The notes beneath the pieces were generated by a model. It searched no databases and was not told the origin of the DNA. It saw nothing but the letters and a program-made list of their open reading frames with translations. The position numbers were made by a program, and so were the translations under genes. Below are positions 46,061 through 60,800 of a DNA stretch of 64,000 nt, in pieces. Origin of the DNA: Diospyros lotus (taxonomy: Eukaryota > Streptophyta > Magnoliopsida > Ericales > Ebenaceae); NCBI RefSeq assembly GCF_014633365.1, contig NC_068350.1, forward strand, positions 29,813,119-29,877,118, read 5' to 3'. Positions within the stretch are counted from its first letter, which is position 1, and the number at the start of each line of letters is the position of its first letter.

Positions 46061-48878
46061 TGTTTTTTGATTGTCTTGTGGTCTTCTTGATATGTGAGTT
46101 GAACAGTTAGGCCAGTGAGCTGAAAGCATCACTGGGAGCTCGCATGGTTCCGTGGTTCGAGCTCGGGTCTTAGCGACGTGTGACCTTATTCTGACGAGCC
46201 CGACCTTGACCTATTGGGTTTCAGGAGATTGGGCCGCCCTGCTGGGTTGAGCCTATCCCATAAGAAGCAATCTGAGAAATACTTATAACACATGCCAATG
46301 TGTCCTTATTGTTCCAAACAATCAAAGATTAATCATAAAACAAGTTTTGAAATCATGTTTAATCCATGAAACTTATTTTTGTTAACACTAGTGCAGGCCA
46401 AGTACGAGGGCAAAGGTGAAGAAAGAGTTGTAACCATTCCCTATCTATCTAAATCTTGTCAAAACCAAATTAAGAAAATAGTAATTAAAGGAAAATGTTT
46501 TCATTGTCAGTAGAACAGACATAGGAAGAGGGATTTGACCCGAACAAGGGATTTAAGTGTACTAAATGTAAAGTCGAAGGATAAAATAAAATCCTAAAAA
46601 ATGTATTAAATATATTTAAAAAGAAAAAAAAAACAACCGATTCTCCATTGTTTTTCTCTTTTGTCTAGTAAATTGTACTTTGTTTTAGTTATTTATAAGA
46701 AATCCTCTTGAAGTATCTTTAAAAATTTTCATAATTTATATTTTTTTGCTTAAACACCTCATATAGAGACATTTTAAAATCCCTATAGTTTATAAATGTT
46801 CTGTAGATATAGATTCATTTTTTTTTTTATTTTTTTTTGCTTGGATACCTCATTTAAAGACATTTTTAAATTGATAAAAGGGTGTTCAAGCAACAAAAGT
46901 AAATCATAGGGGTCACCTTCCAATTGATCTAAACCAAAGGGGATATGTGCCAATTTACCTTTCTTTTTTTGGTAGGTAATCAATTACATACAATAGTAGG
47001 AAATTTTTGGTATATATAATGTAAATGTAAAGGGTGTATTATACAGTTATTATGAAGAGATCTTCATGATACCATACACTTTTTATATTATATAGAGTAT
47101 TGATATTTTTCAGTACCATTTTTGGTAGTATAGTTATTATATTCACTTAATTGAAATATTATTTGTATATGAAATTTGTACACTCAAAATTACAACATAT
47201 CCAACCTTTATCCCACTATGTGGGGTCGGCTACATGAATTCTAGACTCAAAATTAATAATATTTTTTTTCACAAATGTATTGATAATTTTAGAAAATTAA
47301 TTGATTTTATAAAGAAATATTGTACCATAGAGGGTTACAAACATTATGTACAAATATCATTATCCTTAAATTTGCAAATTTTATGTTGAAAACTGCCCAA
47401 ACATCAGTGTGAATATAAATCAAATCACAACATTGCAAATGAGGTTTTTAAAGGTTTGTTTGGTATTGTTGTGCTGTGTCATATTTTATTACGTTATATC
47501 GTGATAATAATGCTAATAAAGTAGTTTAGTAATTGAATGTAATAATGTGCTTGTGTTTGGTTAATATTTTATTGTGTTATAAACTTATCAAATAGTTATT
47601 TTGAAAAGTATAATTATAAAGAGAGAGAGAGAGGGGTTATAAAAGTAGATAACCTATTAATGACTGCAGTCCCATTAAAATTTGCGACTTTTATAAAAAA
47701 ACACATCACTTGCTTTTATTCTGGAGCGATTGTGTTTAAAAGTAAAGTAGTCTTGTCAAATACTATTTTTCTAAAACTTCTAGAGTAGTAATAGTGTTTT
47801 AAAAATATATATAAAAAAAACTAAACATGCTTTTAGAGTCCCACTGGTTTAAAATAAAAAACAAATTGATTATAATCAAAATCCAAATTGTCACTGCTTG
47901 TCCTGATAGCCCAACAATTCGAAAGTTTTTTTATTTATGCTTCTTAAAGTGTGAAGTTTAAATCTTAAACTCATATTGTTGAATTATTTATACCTATAAT
48001 GCCAAAATAAGCCATTGATGCAAAACCTAACCCCATACACTATCCATAGCAATAAAAAAAACCTTCATAAATCACACTCCCAAGGAAATTGTTACATTGT
48101 CCAACCTTCCTTTTTCACCCAGCTAAACACCCCCCCCCCCAAAAAAAAAAAAAAATCTAAAATGGATAAATGCAAGTAATCAAGTTGATCATTTCCTCGT
48201 AATAAGAGGCATTGGGAGAAATATCAAGAAAGGATCCCAAATTGCCTTTAGGACACAAGTCGAGATTAGATCATGATAAATTGAGATTCACACCAATAAA
48301 TTATGAATTTAATTTTTTATTCTGCGTAGTGAGACAAAACTTCTACCTGCGATTTATCTCTTTCGCCGAAATTGAAAATATGAACGGCATGAGACCAAGC
48401 AAGGCAGTAATCCCAAGAAAGGATCCCAAATAAAATAAAAATAATGATTCAACAACCAAACAAGAATTCAACGGAATTTCTTGCCTACAAACTAGGGGTG
48501 GGTGGTGATTTCTAAAACAATGGTTCCTCTCCTAGTCCTAGACATAACAATGCTTCTCAATTTGAAGGAATTGATAACGGATCCAGTAAATGAGCTTCCA
48601 CATGTAAGAGCTCAAACATTAGTATAACTCCTCTCATTGCTTATAGAAAGGTGGTTAGAAGATTACAGATGTGCTGATATAATTACGGCTGATTCCAGTT
48701 GGTCAGTGTATACACTTAATACAGTTTTTGTACAGGCAACAAGGATTGCATAACAATGGGCAAAAGGAAAATATGCTATATACCAGCAACGGGAGCTTGA
48801 ATAGGCACTGCACCTTTTCAGAAGCAGAGTTTAACCATTACTCTCGCTTATACTGCTCAAGATCTTCCCGTTGTACAG
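46061..48878. other. Intergenic AT-rich sequence with LINE tail and MITE-like pieces
   Basis: No gene recognised. At 47190-47255 the text CCCACTATGTGGGGTCGGC with CTACATGAATTCTAG is the conserved 3' end of RTE-type LINEs, here minus-strand. At 47452-47835 GGTTTGTTTGGTATTG and AAACTAAACATGC form weak terminal inverted repeats of a possible MITE. C and A homopolymers lie at 48128-48153. The part just left of 48878 is probably the 3' UTR of the TMEM87-like gene. Confidence 0.4.
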
Positions 48879-51800
48879 TTACTCTCGCTTGTCCTCCTCG
48901 AGCTCTTCCCTCAGAACAATTGCATGATCTGTTACAGCAGCTCCCTTAACCGCAGTTGTAAGGGCGATGGCCTCCTCGTCAAAGTCATCTCCCGTCTCTC
49001 CTGCATATGCATACCTGAAATTCCAAATTTATGTATTGTATCATCAATAGCTTAAGATGAATAATTTTATTAGTTTCATCTGCAGACAGCACGTTTCCAT
49101 ATTGATCAAGGGATAAGAGCCAGGTGCTAAGTCCTGGGGCATGTTGTGTGCAGGTTTGCATGATTTTGATCATTGGTACGATCAAGTGCTTGAATGACTA
49201 CTAAAAGGCAACAACAATCACAAGCCTTGATCTCACCAGGTAGGATTAGCTACATAAATTCTAAATTTTCAATCATCTCTATCCGTGATTATATCATCTG
49301 TAAGGATATTATATCCTATGTCATGCCTAAGGATTTCCCACCAAGTTTTCTTTGGTCCTCTCCCTCCCCTACCTACAAACTTTTTCTATTTTATCCACTC
49401 CCCTCGTAGGTGCTTCAATTGATCTTCTCACACGTCCAAATGAACAAGCTTATAGGCATACATCATGCCTCAAAAGCTGGGGTTCTCTGCATGATATGCG
49501 GTGGGTTCGATTGATCCATGGTTGTGAGCATGCCCGTATCAATTCTTGAAAAGACCCACAATGACTAATGTCATAGGTAGCATTCTCTCCGATTACGTGG
49601 GTGTGTGTGAGTACTATGATAAGCTGCTATAGTGGCAGAACAAATCCAGATGCAAGAATGATTTTAGGAAAGTCCCAACTGGAACCTAAAGCACCAGTTT
49701 ACAAAAATACATGAAAGTCTAGAATTCATGTAGCCGACCCCACATAGTGGGATAAAGGCTGAATATGTTGTTGTTGTATATGTTGTTATAATTTCCCTTT
49801 CGATAACTACAGACATAAAGAAATGTTACATAAGTTTTTAACAATAATATAATAGAGCATATATTACTACTATAATAATTTTGACACCCTCATATAAATA
49901 AGTCTAGATATTAACACCATTAATTATGAAAACTCAATTTGATATTAACATTGCCAATAAAAAATACAAGTTATATTCTCAAACTGATCTATGTTCCTCT
50001 TATAATTTATAGGAATTTTAAATAAATTTTAATTTCAAAAAATACTTGTCTGTCAATTTTTCATGAAAGCCTAACTGAATGGGTGAAGTAGGACAGATCT
50101 GAAATTATGAGAATACCGACTGACTGGAGGTTTGTTGAAAAGGCTAGTGGCAATTTAAAGATAAAAGAAGGATGAAAAGAAAAAATTTAGTGGCTAAAAA
50201 CAGGTGTAGAAGTTAGTAGGGTTACGAAAATAATACTACAAATTGAAGATTAGGGAAGAGAGAGAAACAACTTCTAGGCATCACACCTAGGTTTAGGATT
50301 GTCACACAATTCAAAGAAAACATAACATGCATAGAGAAAACTGTAGGTAGTTATTTCATTCACTACTAAAGGAGAGATTATAATAGTATTTATAGAGCTC
50401 TAGTAACGCAATTCCTACTAGGATTAGGAAAATTCTTCAGCTATTAAGAAAACTAAACAAAAACAAGAACGTCTAATAATAATAATAAGATCAGAAAAAG
50501 ACCATAAATAAAACCAAACACATAATATTAAGGTCACCAGAGACTTTAGGAAACATTATGTAGCAAGACAAAAATACCCTAATGCATAACAAAAATAAAA
50601 ACCAGTCTAACAAAGAAAACATCCCAAATCAGTGCTTGGGCCTTAGAACCAGTTTTAGGACGCCTCTTATGTCGTTAGAGGCTTCTGCCATTGCCCTCCA
50701 TCAGTGGGTCAAGTAATACAATTTTCAACCTAAGGACGCCAACCCATCTGGGATTTTTGTTGTGGAAAAAGAACTGTTGCTAAATCATAATTGACTGCCA
50801 GGTTTGTATTTGATTATGCTCTCAGCACCCTGAGTAACTGAGTGACAAGTCTCTGGTCTGAGACTTGGGCTAATTCTGGAATTATATGAACAGAAAGAGA
50901 AATTTGAATACAGAGAGAGAATTTGAAAGGAGGAGGGAGACTTGAGAGAAGAAAAGAGAGGGAGAGGAAATTTGGAGGGAAAGACTTAGTGTATTTTCTC
51001 CATAATTCCCAACCTCTTACACATGGCTTTTACATAGGTGCCTCTTTTGGTTGTAGCTTCCTAACCGAAAGAGTACAAGCGGCCTAAGCCCCAACTGCTA
51101 GGTACAACAGCTTATTTAATAGCAATCAATTACAATTATACCCCTTTACCCCCTTAGGGTCATGACATTCCCCTCCCCTTGAAAGCTTTCTTGTCCCCAA
51201 GAAAGGATAGAAGATGTCCTGCTAGGTACAACTGCTAGGTAAGATGTGCTGCTTGTCCCCAAGAAAGGATAGTCTGGTAAGTATTCCTAGGTTGTGTTGT
51301 CTGGGTGTAAGTGACTCCATTGTACCAAAACTTGTGTTAAAGGGATAGTATCTTGGTAGATTACACTCCTGTCCGCAATGGCCTGGGGCTCCACTACTAC
51401 TTCGATGTCTTCACCCACAGAAGGAAGGTTTGGACTGGTGGTGGCCTCTGGTTCCACTGCTCTATTGAGCAGTGATACATGAAACACCGGGTGGGTTGGC
51501 ACTCCTTCCAGCAACTGCAGTTTGTAGGCCACCTTTCCAACCTTGGCGACTAAGGAAATGGCCCAAAGTACTTAGGGCTTAGTTTAGATGCTGGGGTGGC
51601 AGAAGAGTGTTGTAGGAACCTTTTCACTTTGAGATAAGACCATGTCCCCTTCATTGAAAGCCCCATCATTTCTCCTCCTGTCTGCAACCTGTTTCTCATT
51701 TTGTTTTGGGCTGTAGTGAGCTCCTTCTTCAGTAACTGTAAAACCTCTTGTCATTGCTATAGGTATTCCTCAACTGCTGCCACTGTTCAGGGGGTGTCTA

Positions 51801-54800
51801 TCATGGCCGGTAGGAGTAGTGTTTTGTACCCAAATAGTGCCTCAAATGGGGCACTATGGTAGCTCGAATTATACCATCACTGTGCCGAGGACAGCCACCT
51901 ATTCCAACTCTTGGGCGTGGCAACACACATACATTTTAGGTAGGCCTCAAGGCATTGGTTAACCCTTTCAGTTTGTTCATCAATCTCGGGGTGGTATGCA
52001 GTGGACATGTGCAGTCCAACCCCTAGGCTTTTGAACAGTTTGTGCCGGACACAACTTGTAAAAACCTTGTATATGTCAGATACTATTGATTTTGGGACCC
52101 CATCAATCCTAACCATTGAGTCCAAAAATTGCTTGGCTATCTCTTGAGCCGTGTTGGGATGTGAGGCTTATAAAATGGGCGAACTTGGTTATAAGCCCAT
52201 CAAGTAGTGGAGTGATTTAGGAGCAGTTGTTGGTAGTAGAGGATATGGTAATTGCCACAAATAACTATCGGTTAACCTTCTATATAAACCTGTAACCCCA
52301 CAATGCAGATCATGTTATGAATTATGAAGAATTTATTGAAGTCTCTAATTTCCCCTTATTATTCTCTCTAATTTCCCCCTCAATTCTGTCAGATTTCTTC
52401 CCCATTTCTCCCGATGTTCCCCCTACTTTCTGTCAATCTCCCTCATTCAATCTGTTCTACCTGATATTTTGTCTATTTCTCCCTCAATTTCCAGTTCTAT
52501 CTCCAAAGAAAACATCAGTTAGGGCTAGGGTCTAACAGTGCGCTTAGCAAAGAAATCCTTAAGTTCAATCAAGAGTAACTATAAAGCGTCAGAGTGTGGT
52601 AACTCATTGAGGGGCTACATTCTCCTCCTCCTAGCTGTGCCTCACTTTTGTGATTTCCTCCTCTTCTAACTCTGAGGATTGAATGGAAAACAACAGAGAG
52701 ATCTGTCTCCTCTTTTTCTGCAACAGCTTTCGTAACTTCTTGCCTGAAATCAACTTGCATTCCCTTGTTTCGAGGCTGCCCACTAGGGTCAATTTTGTAC
52801 CCCTCCAATATCCACTGTAACTTCCAACTTATCCTTAGATCCGTTGTGAATTCATGTCCTTGCATCATGCACTTGAAATCAACACACTTATAGTGGCTGT
52901 ACATCTTGTTTCCATTAGCCACCGTGATTGATAGGGGTGTAGTGGCTGTCATCTTGCACTTTAACTCAATGGCAGTGGCCTCATTTAAGAAGCTATGGGT
53001 GCTGCCATTGTCTATCAAGACCATAAGCCTTCTCTTCCCTGACTATCCCTTCACCTTAATATCTTCCCAGTAGGGCCTCCCTTCAAGGCATGGAAGGAAA
53101 TTTCTCCTCCCTTGTCCTCCAATTCCTCTCCTATTGTGTTGTCCACTTCTTCTCATGTGACTTCTTTTTCTTCTCCTCCTTTTTCCTCATCCACACACAT
53201 CTTCAACAACTGCCTTTTACATTGGTGGCCTGGGCTATATCGGTCCTCGGCACTTGTAACATAGCCCCAATTATCTCCTTTGCTCCACTGTGGTGCCTTT
53301 GGCCAGATTAGCATTAGTGCCTGCCTTGGGAGGGCTTGTGGTCATCCCTGCAATTGCCCCCCGAGGATTCCCTCCTATTGTCTGGTTAGGATTATAGCTT
53401 GTTTTCGACAACACCTTGTTCTTCCTAAAAATAGCCTTTAAGGTAAGCTCTTGTAATCTTGCCTTCTAAGCGACCTCCCTCACCGTAGCAAGCATCATCA
53501 TTTTGACCATCGACCTCAGCTCATCCTTAAGGCCACTAATAAAACTCAACACAAAGTCTTGCTCAGTTAGGGCCGGTTGTGCATTCCACATCAAGGCCCT
53601 AAGCTCTTCAAATTTGTCCTAATAGTTAGCTACCAACCCTTCTTGTCGAAGTTTATTGAATTCCTCAATTACATCGGGCATGTTCCTTTCCCCAAAGCGT
53701 TCACATAACTCCTCTGCAAAATCATCCCATCCAACCATCATTTCTTTGGTTTACACCCACCCTTGGTACCATAAGTCGGCTGTATCATTGAGATAGGTTG
53801 TTGCCAAATTATCTCTCTACCCTTCAACTACATTATAAAATTGAAAGAACCTCTCACATTAGTGGATCCACTACCTTGGCTTGGATTCGTCGAACAGAGG
53901 TATCTCCAACCGAGGCATCGATGTGTGATTAGAAGTATGGGGAGTTAATCCTCTTACATGTGCCCTTGGATCTCCTTCTGTCACTTGATTCGTGTCTAGA
54001 ACTCTCGTAGGCCTCAGAAGAATCCCTTAGCCGAAGTTACTTGAATCCAAAACTATTCTGGGAGGGAATTTAAGTGGTAGCTTGAATTGAGGCAAGGAGG
54101 ATAACATGTTGAATATACTGTTGATCCTCTGCCCACACTGCTCTATTGTCTCTCAGTGTTTCTCCAGTTCTCGGTGCATGCTTTCTCGGGATGCCACCAA
54201 GTCCTCTTCCTTGAGTCACTGCCTCATGCGTTTGAGTCATCCCAAACTCCAACGCTTCCATCCTCGTCTCCAACTACTTCAATCGAGTCCCCTCCCCCAT
54301 TGCTCCATTACTGTTTCACCACCACTTCACTCTCGGATCCTTCTCCTACCGACCAATAGGACGCAATCCTATTGTAGGTTATAATTCACCAAACGGATCA
54401 ATCACCACCTTCACCGCCGAGGAACACAGTCTCCGATACCAAAACGACAAATCTCTAGTCCAAGACTTGGGCTAATTTTGGAATTATATTGAACAGAGAG
54501 AGAAATTTGAATAGAGAGAGAGAGAGTTTGAAAGAAGAAAGGAGAATTGAGAGAAGAAAAGAGAGGCAAAGGAAATTTGGAGGGAAAGAATTAGTGTATT
54601 TTCTCCACAATTCCCATCCTTTTACACATGGCCTTTATATAGGCACCTCTTTTGGTTGTAACTTCCTAACCGAAAGAGTATAAGCGACCTAAGCCCCAAC
54701 CGCTAGGTACAACAACTTATTTAATAGTAATCAATTACAATTATACCCCTATACCACCTTAGGGTCGTGACACTGAGAGCCAGGAGAATGGCCTATTCAT

Positions 54801-57800
54801 GCATACATTTCTCTTTTTTGTTGTTATTGAGTTTGTCTAGAGTATTAAGGTAGTGACAACAATGTTTTTTTATATAGGTTATTATGCGGTTTAGAGAGTA
54901 GAGATAGGGGTGGACTCATTTGTAAATAGCTGTCAAGTTGGGGGGTAAAACTAGTAATATCCAGTCTTGTAATAGCAGACGAATTGTCACCCTAACATTC
55001 TATAAATAGGGAAGAAGGGTTAGACAATAGAGGCGCATAATTCAGTTGTTTCTCGAAAAAGCTTTGTGAGAGGAAAGGCTGTGATTTAGAATAACATTTG
55101 TAATTTTGAGAGAAGGTTTGTAATCGGGGGGTGCAATTGATGTACTGTGATCATTCTTTCTGAATCAAATAAGGCTACTCTTGGAGGGTTCTTAAGGCTG
55201 AATGTAGGATTGCTTACTGCAAATCTGAACCAGGATAAAATCATGTGCCTATTGTGTGGTTTGGTTGTATCTCTTTCGTTCTTTCTTTGTTGAATTTTGT
55301 TTTTTCATTTACAGTTTATAATTTATGTTGGTTGGTTTCAGGTGAGGAGTGTTGAGAGAATTGGCAAACTAGAAGTATTGATTGAATTTCTAAGAGCTCC
55401 TAATCCTAACAGATTGGCATCCGAGCCAAAAACTCTTTCAAGAATTGCCAAGAATCCTAGAAATCTATAGGATTTCTCCCTTTCATGGCTTTTGCGGCCT
55501 CTGCTGCCTAATATGACCTTGAGAAGTTCGATGGGTCTAATGATTTCGAACTTTGGAGAATGAAAATGAGAGCTTTGTTGAGTAATCTAGGATTAGAAGA
55601 GGCTCTCGATGGACAGTCAAAGATGTCAAAAGTCCATTCTAAAGAAAAGAAGAAAGAAATTATTAAGAAGGCATATAATACTCTAATCTTAAGTTCAGGA
55701 GACACAATTCTTAGAGAGGTTTCGAAGATGGAAACCGTGGCAGAATTATGGCTTAGGTTAGAAAGTTTTTATATGACAAAATCCCTATCTAGTAGATTGT
55801 TCTTGAAGGCAAAATTTTTTACCTTTAAGATGCAAGAAGGGCAGAAATTGCAAAGTCACATTAATGATTTTAATAAGTTGTGTCTTGACTTAGAAAATAT
55901 AGATGCAAACTATGATGATGAAGATAAAGCCCTTGTGTCATTACATTCCTTACCTAAGTCATATGCAGTGTTCAAAAACGCGCCAGGCTGGGGCCTAGCG
56001 CCTAGGCGGGGCCTAGGAAAAATGATATATTTTTTTTTTTAAAAACCTTTTGATGTAATTTGATATTATTTTCAGGTAAATCAAAGTTGAAAAGACAAGT
56101 GAAATAATTGAATTAAAACTCAGAAAATAAACTATTATATTAGTTATAAGTTCAAGAAGGTAGAATCAACAATAATACAACATAAACCATATCCGAAAAA
56201 TCTAAGTCTAACTATCTAATTGGTCTTCTTCCTCTCCATATTCTTCCAATACACGATCTTCATCGGACTCAAAATCAAATTCATTGATTTCTTGCTCATC
56301 TTCTTCTTCTGATTGAAAATCATCTTCATGAAGCTCTCTCATCCTAGAACTTCTTCGAGCTTGAAGCATCTCGTCTGCTTCCGATGCTTCACCAACCACT
56401 TCCCAAGTGAGCCTCGTACTAGGCTCAACTTCTTCATCATCTTCTCCATCAACAATCCATTCTTGTGCATTACTAGCATCACTAGCAAGTAGCACATCAA
56501 CATTCCTTTCCTTCTCCCTTTTGTGCTTGTTCATCAATTTCGCATTAAATTGAACATAGACTAGATTGTTCAATCGATTCACGTCTAGTCTATTTCTTTT
56601 CTTCGTATGTATCTACATAAATAAAAAAAAAAAGCAATATTAATATAAATGATAACTGAATAAAGATAACTAATTGATAGTAAATAAATATAATTCATAT
56701 ATACACTAATCCCTTTAAAAGTGCTCCAATTTCTTTCACAACCGGATGAACTAGTGGTTAACGAGAGAATCTTTCTCGCCATTCATTGCAAGTTTGGAGT
56801 TTGATTTTCATAAGTCATCCACCATGTAACTACATAGGTGAAACAAGTATAAAGTAAACAAATTTAATTTATACATTAATACACAATAGAAAGGATTAAA
56901 GAAATTTTATATCTAGATTATAATTGTCATCATTTTTCGCACACCCTTGAGTTGCCCACGATTTTCCAAAAGCTCCATCTTTACGAGTATACTTTGGCAA
57001 CTCAACATTTATAATATGGCCTTGCAATTCACCATCATAATGATAAAACATCTCCACACAGTTAAAAAGCCCATCCATCACTTCATTATCAAGTTGTATA
57101 TCCATATCCTTGAAAAAGTAGTAGGGATTCAAAAGGTAAGCTGCAAAATGTAGTGGACTATCTAGTCTATCTTTCACCCTTGCTTCAATAATCTCCATAA
57201 TAGGCTTATAGTTCTTTTCAAGATTATTTAAGGCCTCATTAATATCTTCATTTGCTTGCTTAATCTCTCCACATAAAAAGCCCATAGAAGGCTTTCTATT
57301 CGCATCAACAATTCGAAGCACCTTCACCAAAGGTGCAAAAACCTTAAGGCATATAGTCACACCATTCCAAAAGGCAATACTCATCACAGTAGCATAGGCT
57401 GCTTTTCCTTTAACAATCTTCGATCATTTGCACTCCTCCCATTCAGAACTGGTAAACATTGCCCTCAGTTGGGCCTTTTTCTCCATCAAACTCTACAAAG
57501 TCAAGAAAGCAGAAACGAATCTAGTGACTCCTGGTCTCACTATATCCCTCTTCTTCGTAAATGACCTCATTAAGGACAAGGTCTTATGGTGTGCATAAAT
57601 GAAGATTGTGAAACTCTTGACCTGATCAATGATTTTCTTATACTTCGGCAGTTTTCCAATACTTTCAAGCATCAAATTGATGGTGTGAGTAGCACATGAG
57701 GTCCAAAAGATATTTGGCCTTTTCACCTTCAATAATTTTGCCACTCCCATATTGTTGGCAGCATTGTCGGTTACTACTTGGATGACATTTTGTGGCCCAA

Positions 57801-60800
57801 GTTACTCAATGCACTTATCCACATACTCAAAGATAAGTTCACTTGTATGTGCTTCATCTGAAAACTCTCTGGAAGAAAGGAAAGCAGTACCTGCATTAGA
57901 ATTAACACATAGGTTCATGATGCTCCTCATTTTTCTATCTGTCCAAGCATCTGTCATAATGGAGCACCCATTTCATGCCCACTCTTCTTCATGCTTCTTC
58001 AATAACTCTTTTGTTCTGTCAACTTCCCCCTTTAATAGCGGTTCCTTCAATTGGTATTGACTGGGAGGTTTGAAGCCCAGCCTAAATTGACCAACCGCCT
58101 CAACAAACAATTTAAAGCTATCATTGTCAATAGCATTGAAAGATATACCGGCTTCATACACCCATCTAGCACAATATTCACGAACAGACTGTGTTCTCTC
58201 TTTAAATAGTGCTTCACTAATAGTTTGTTGCTTTCGGGTCATTCTTGCACTCAAACAAGTTTTAGAACTGATGGAGCTAGCAAACTTATCCATAAGGCCA
58301 AGAGTACGGGACGTTTTTCTGTTACCTAACTCTTGCAATTCATCTTCATCATCCTCTTCCACCCTTTCAGAGATATTAACAGTTGATCTCATCAAATCTT
58401 CCTCCTCCTCCTTATTTTTCCTCTTATTCTTTGCCTCGGCAATAGCATTCTTACATTTGGCTTGATCAGTCGGAGAAGATTTTGGACATGCAGAAACATT
58501 TCCAGAAATGTGGCCAATGTGTTCTTTTACTCTGTAAACACCTCCAGACATAATTTTACCACACAACTTACATTTAATTTTATCCATATTCTTCGGATCA
58601 ATTAACATTCCATACTCCCATCCGACATCATTTTGACTTCCTTTTAAGAATTGAGGAGGCCTCGGACGATGCTCCAGTACTTCTAGTCCTATCCGAATCA
58701 TTCATTTCACTTCCTGTTTTCTTTTTTTTCCCTGAGTATTGAATAATTGACATTGAAATTTAATTAAAAAGAGTCAAAGACATCTAATGAAATAGATCAA
58801 CAGCTGCTACTTGCTGCAGCTTTGCGTTGCTGCAACAAGCAGCAACACCAGCTTGCGTTGGCGGAGAAAGATGGAATGATGGATACATACCGCAGCAAGA
58901 CGAGATCGGCGACGAGAGATAATAGCCAACAGATGAGAATGGTGGCAACGAGAGAGAACGACCAAGAGGAGATCGAAGGCAAGAGAGAGAGAGAGGAGCC
59001 GCGATGAACGACCAGAGAGAGAAAGGGAGGGGGAAATAAGGTCGGCCCAAGACACGCACGACCTAGGTGGCCCAGGCCGCGACCGACCCAGGCGGCCACC
59101 GAGGCGATTTGGCAGCACCGCTGCCCGATTAGTCGGGCCTAGCGCATAGTGCTGCCGAGCAGCCCTAAATCGCCGCGGCCAGTGGCCGCCCAACGCCTAG
59201 GCCGAATTTTCGAACACTAGTCATATGAAACTTTTGTGGATATTTCTTAAACATGGCAGGGATACATTGATCTTAGAGGATGTAATAGGAGCATTGAACT
59301 CTAAGGAGTTACAACAGAAATTAGAGGGAAATAGTGCTGCTGGTGATGCTCTCTCGGTTGGATCTAGACCGGATAGGAATGATCCTAGGCAAAGAGGAAG
59401 GTCTAGATCAAAATCTAAGAATGGCATGAGAAATATAAAATATTCTCATTGTCATGACGAGGGCCACATCAAGAGAAATTGCCCAAACAGAAATAAAGAA
59501 TCTTAAGAAAGAACCAGCCTAGAATGTTCTAGTACCATGAGTGGTTTTGGCTATGAGAGTGCGGATGTCCTATAGTTTTTCTAGGAATGTAGGAAAAGTA
59601 ACATAGGTCCTAGGTTTAGGGTGTACTTCTCATAGGAAATGGGTATTTATCCATAGAGACATGGTGGAGGGGGAAATGGTTTGTTTAGGAAACAAATTAA
59701 GGTCAAGGGAATTGGAGATGGGAGAAATTAGGATGCATGGTGGAGCTGTTCCCAATTTTAGAAGCTGTAAATTTATCCCTGTTTAATCATAAACCTAATT
59801 TCCCTAGGAGAATTAGATAGAAAGGGTTTCTCCTATAGAGAAGAATTGGAGTCCTAAGAAGTTGCACAAGGATCTCTTATAGAGATGGAAGCAAACCCTC
59901 AAGAATAGAATTTATGTGGTGCAGGTTGGCATTTTTATGTGGATAAGCTGCAGCCACTAAGGATAGCCTAGGATAAATTAGGTGGTGTCATTTGTTGAGG
60001 ATAGCTCACATGTTGAGCAATGACTAAGAAAAGGTATCTAAGGCTAGGTATATTAGCGGAGGGAAAAGTTTACAGGTATAAGGGAATAGGAACCGTGTAG
60101 TTTGGTAAGGTTACCAAATGTAGAAGACTCCAAAACAGACTCTGTATATGTCAAAAGCCCATTAGAGATCAGTTTCTAGGATCTAGGGGGACCTATCTAG
60201 GCCTTGTCTCATGGTGGAGCTAGGTGAGGTGAACCTAGTGGAGATGGTGTGTCCCTAAGGAATTCCCAAGCATATATGAGCTTGCTGGAATTGAGTATGA
60301 GCTTGCTGAAAATTGCTTCTGGTGTGAGAGGTTAGGTGGTTTAGAGTTGTGAAATAGGTATGCCTAGGAGTTCTAAAGCTAGGGTTCTTACCTATATGGG
60401 AAAACTCTACCAATAGGACATAAAATTAGCTGATGCTAAGGGCAGGGGATGGAATCTGGGATGCTGGAAAAATAAAACAGCATGTATAATCCTTTGGGAA
60501 TGTCCGAAACTAGCCTACGAACCAGGGGTATAGCAATAGGGAAATCTGGAAAAAAAATTTGGTCACATTCATTGTGTAAGCTTGGGTTGGATTGTGAGAG
60601 GGAGGAAGCTAGCGTTTAAGATAGCTTTGGCTCTTGCAGTGAGGGTCCTTGTGAACAGTGAGGGGAAAGGGGTGTGTGCAAGTGTTGTCTTGTATGGTGA
60701 AGCCCATGTTGATCAAAATCCGGGTTAAGCAAGGAAAGGGAGGGAGAATCATCTTGTAGGTAATGAGCAAGGGAATAGGAGGTGTAGTGTTGCCTAGGAT

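Larger units (their letters stand above)
50843..54772 (-). mobile_element. Deleted Gypsy retrotransposon with intact LTR pair and target duplication
   Basis: CTGAG flanks both sides (50838-50842 and 54773-54777). On the minus strand the 5' LTR is 54772-54445, followed by a tRNA-Met type primer site (TTGGTATCGGAGACTG). The 3' LTR is 51167-50843, preceded by the polypurine tract AAGGGGAGGGGAA. LTRs start TGTCA and end TGTCA or TGTCG. Between them, in order: gag remnants with a broken zinc knuckle, a protease domain (53024-52569), then integrase pieces (52125-51877 and 51532-51287). Reverse transcriptase and RNase H are missing, and an LTR-like insert lies at that point. Inserted in the TMEM87-like intron in the same direction as the gene. 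Confidence 0.9.
55483..59504 (+). pseudogene. Copia gag gene interrupted by a hAT transposon
   Basis: The first part (55483-55965) has an early stop at 55507-55509. It then has FDGSNDFELWRMKMRALL, a UBN2/Retrotran_gag-type core and the LCLDLENIDANYDDEDKALV segment before LPKSY, where the transposon entered. The second part (59228-59504) has KHGRDTLILEDVIGALNSKE, a basic RSRSKSKNG stretch, and a zinc knuckle CSHCHDEGHIKRNC (C-x2-C-x4-H-x4-C, with His in the usual Gly position). A one-base frame change lies near 59245. The gene is dead now; before decay it would have made capsid-like gag only. Confidence 0.85.

Noticed and set aside
58784..59200. Four overlapping open frames of 60-128 codons near the right end of the hAT element
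   Set aside because: They sit in the GC-rich subterminal region of the transposon, outside the transposase, and are Ser/Leu/Arg-rich low-complexity frames.
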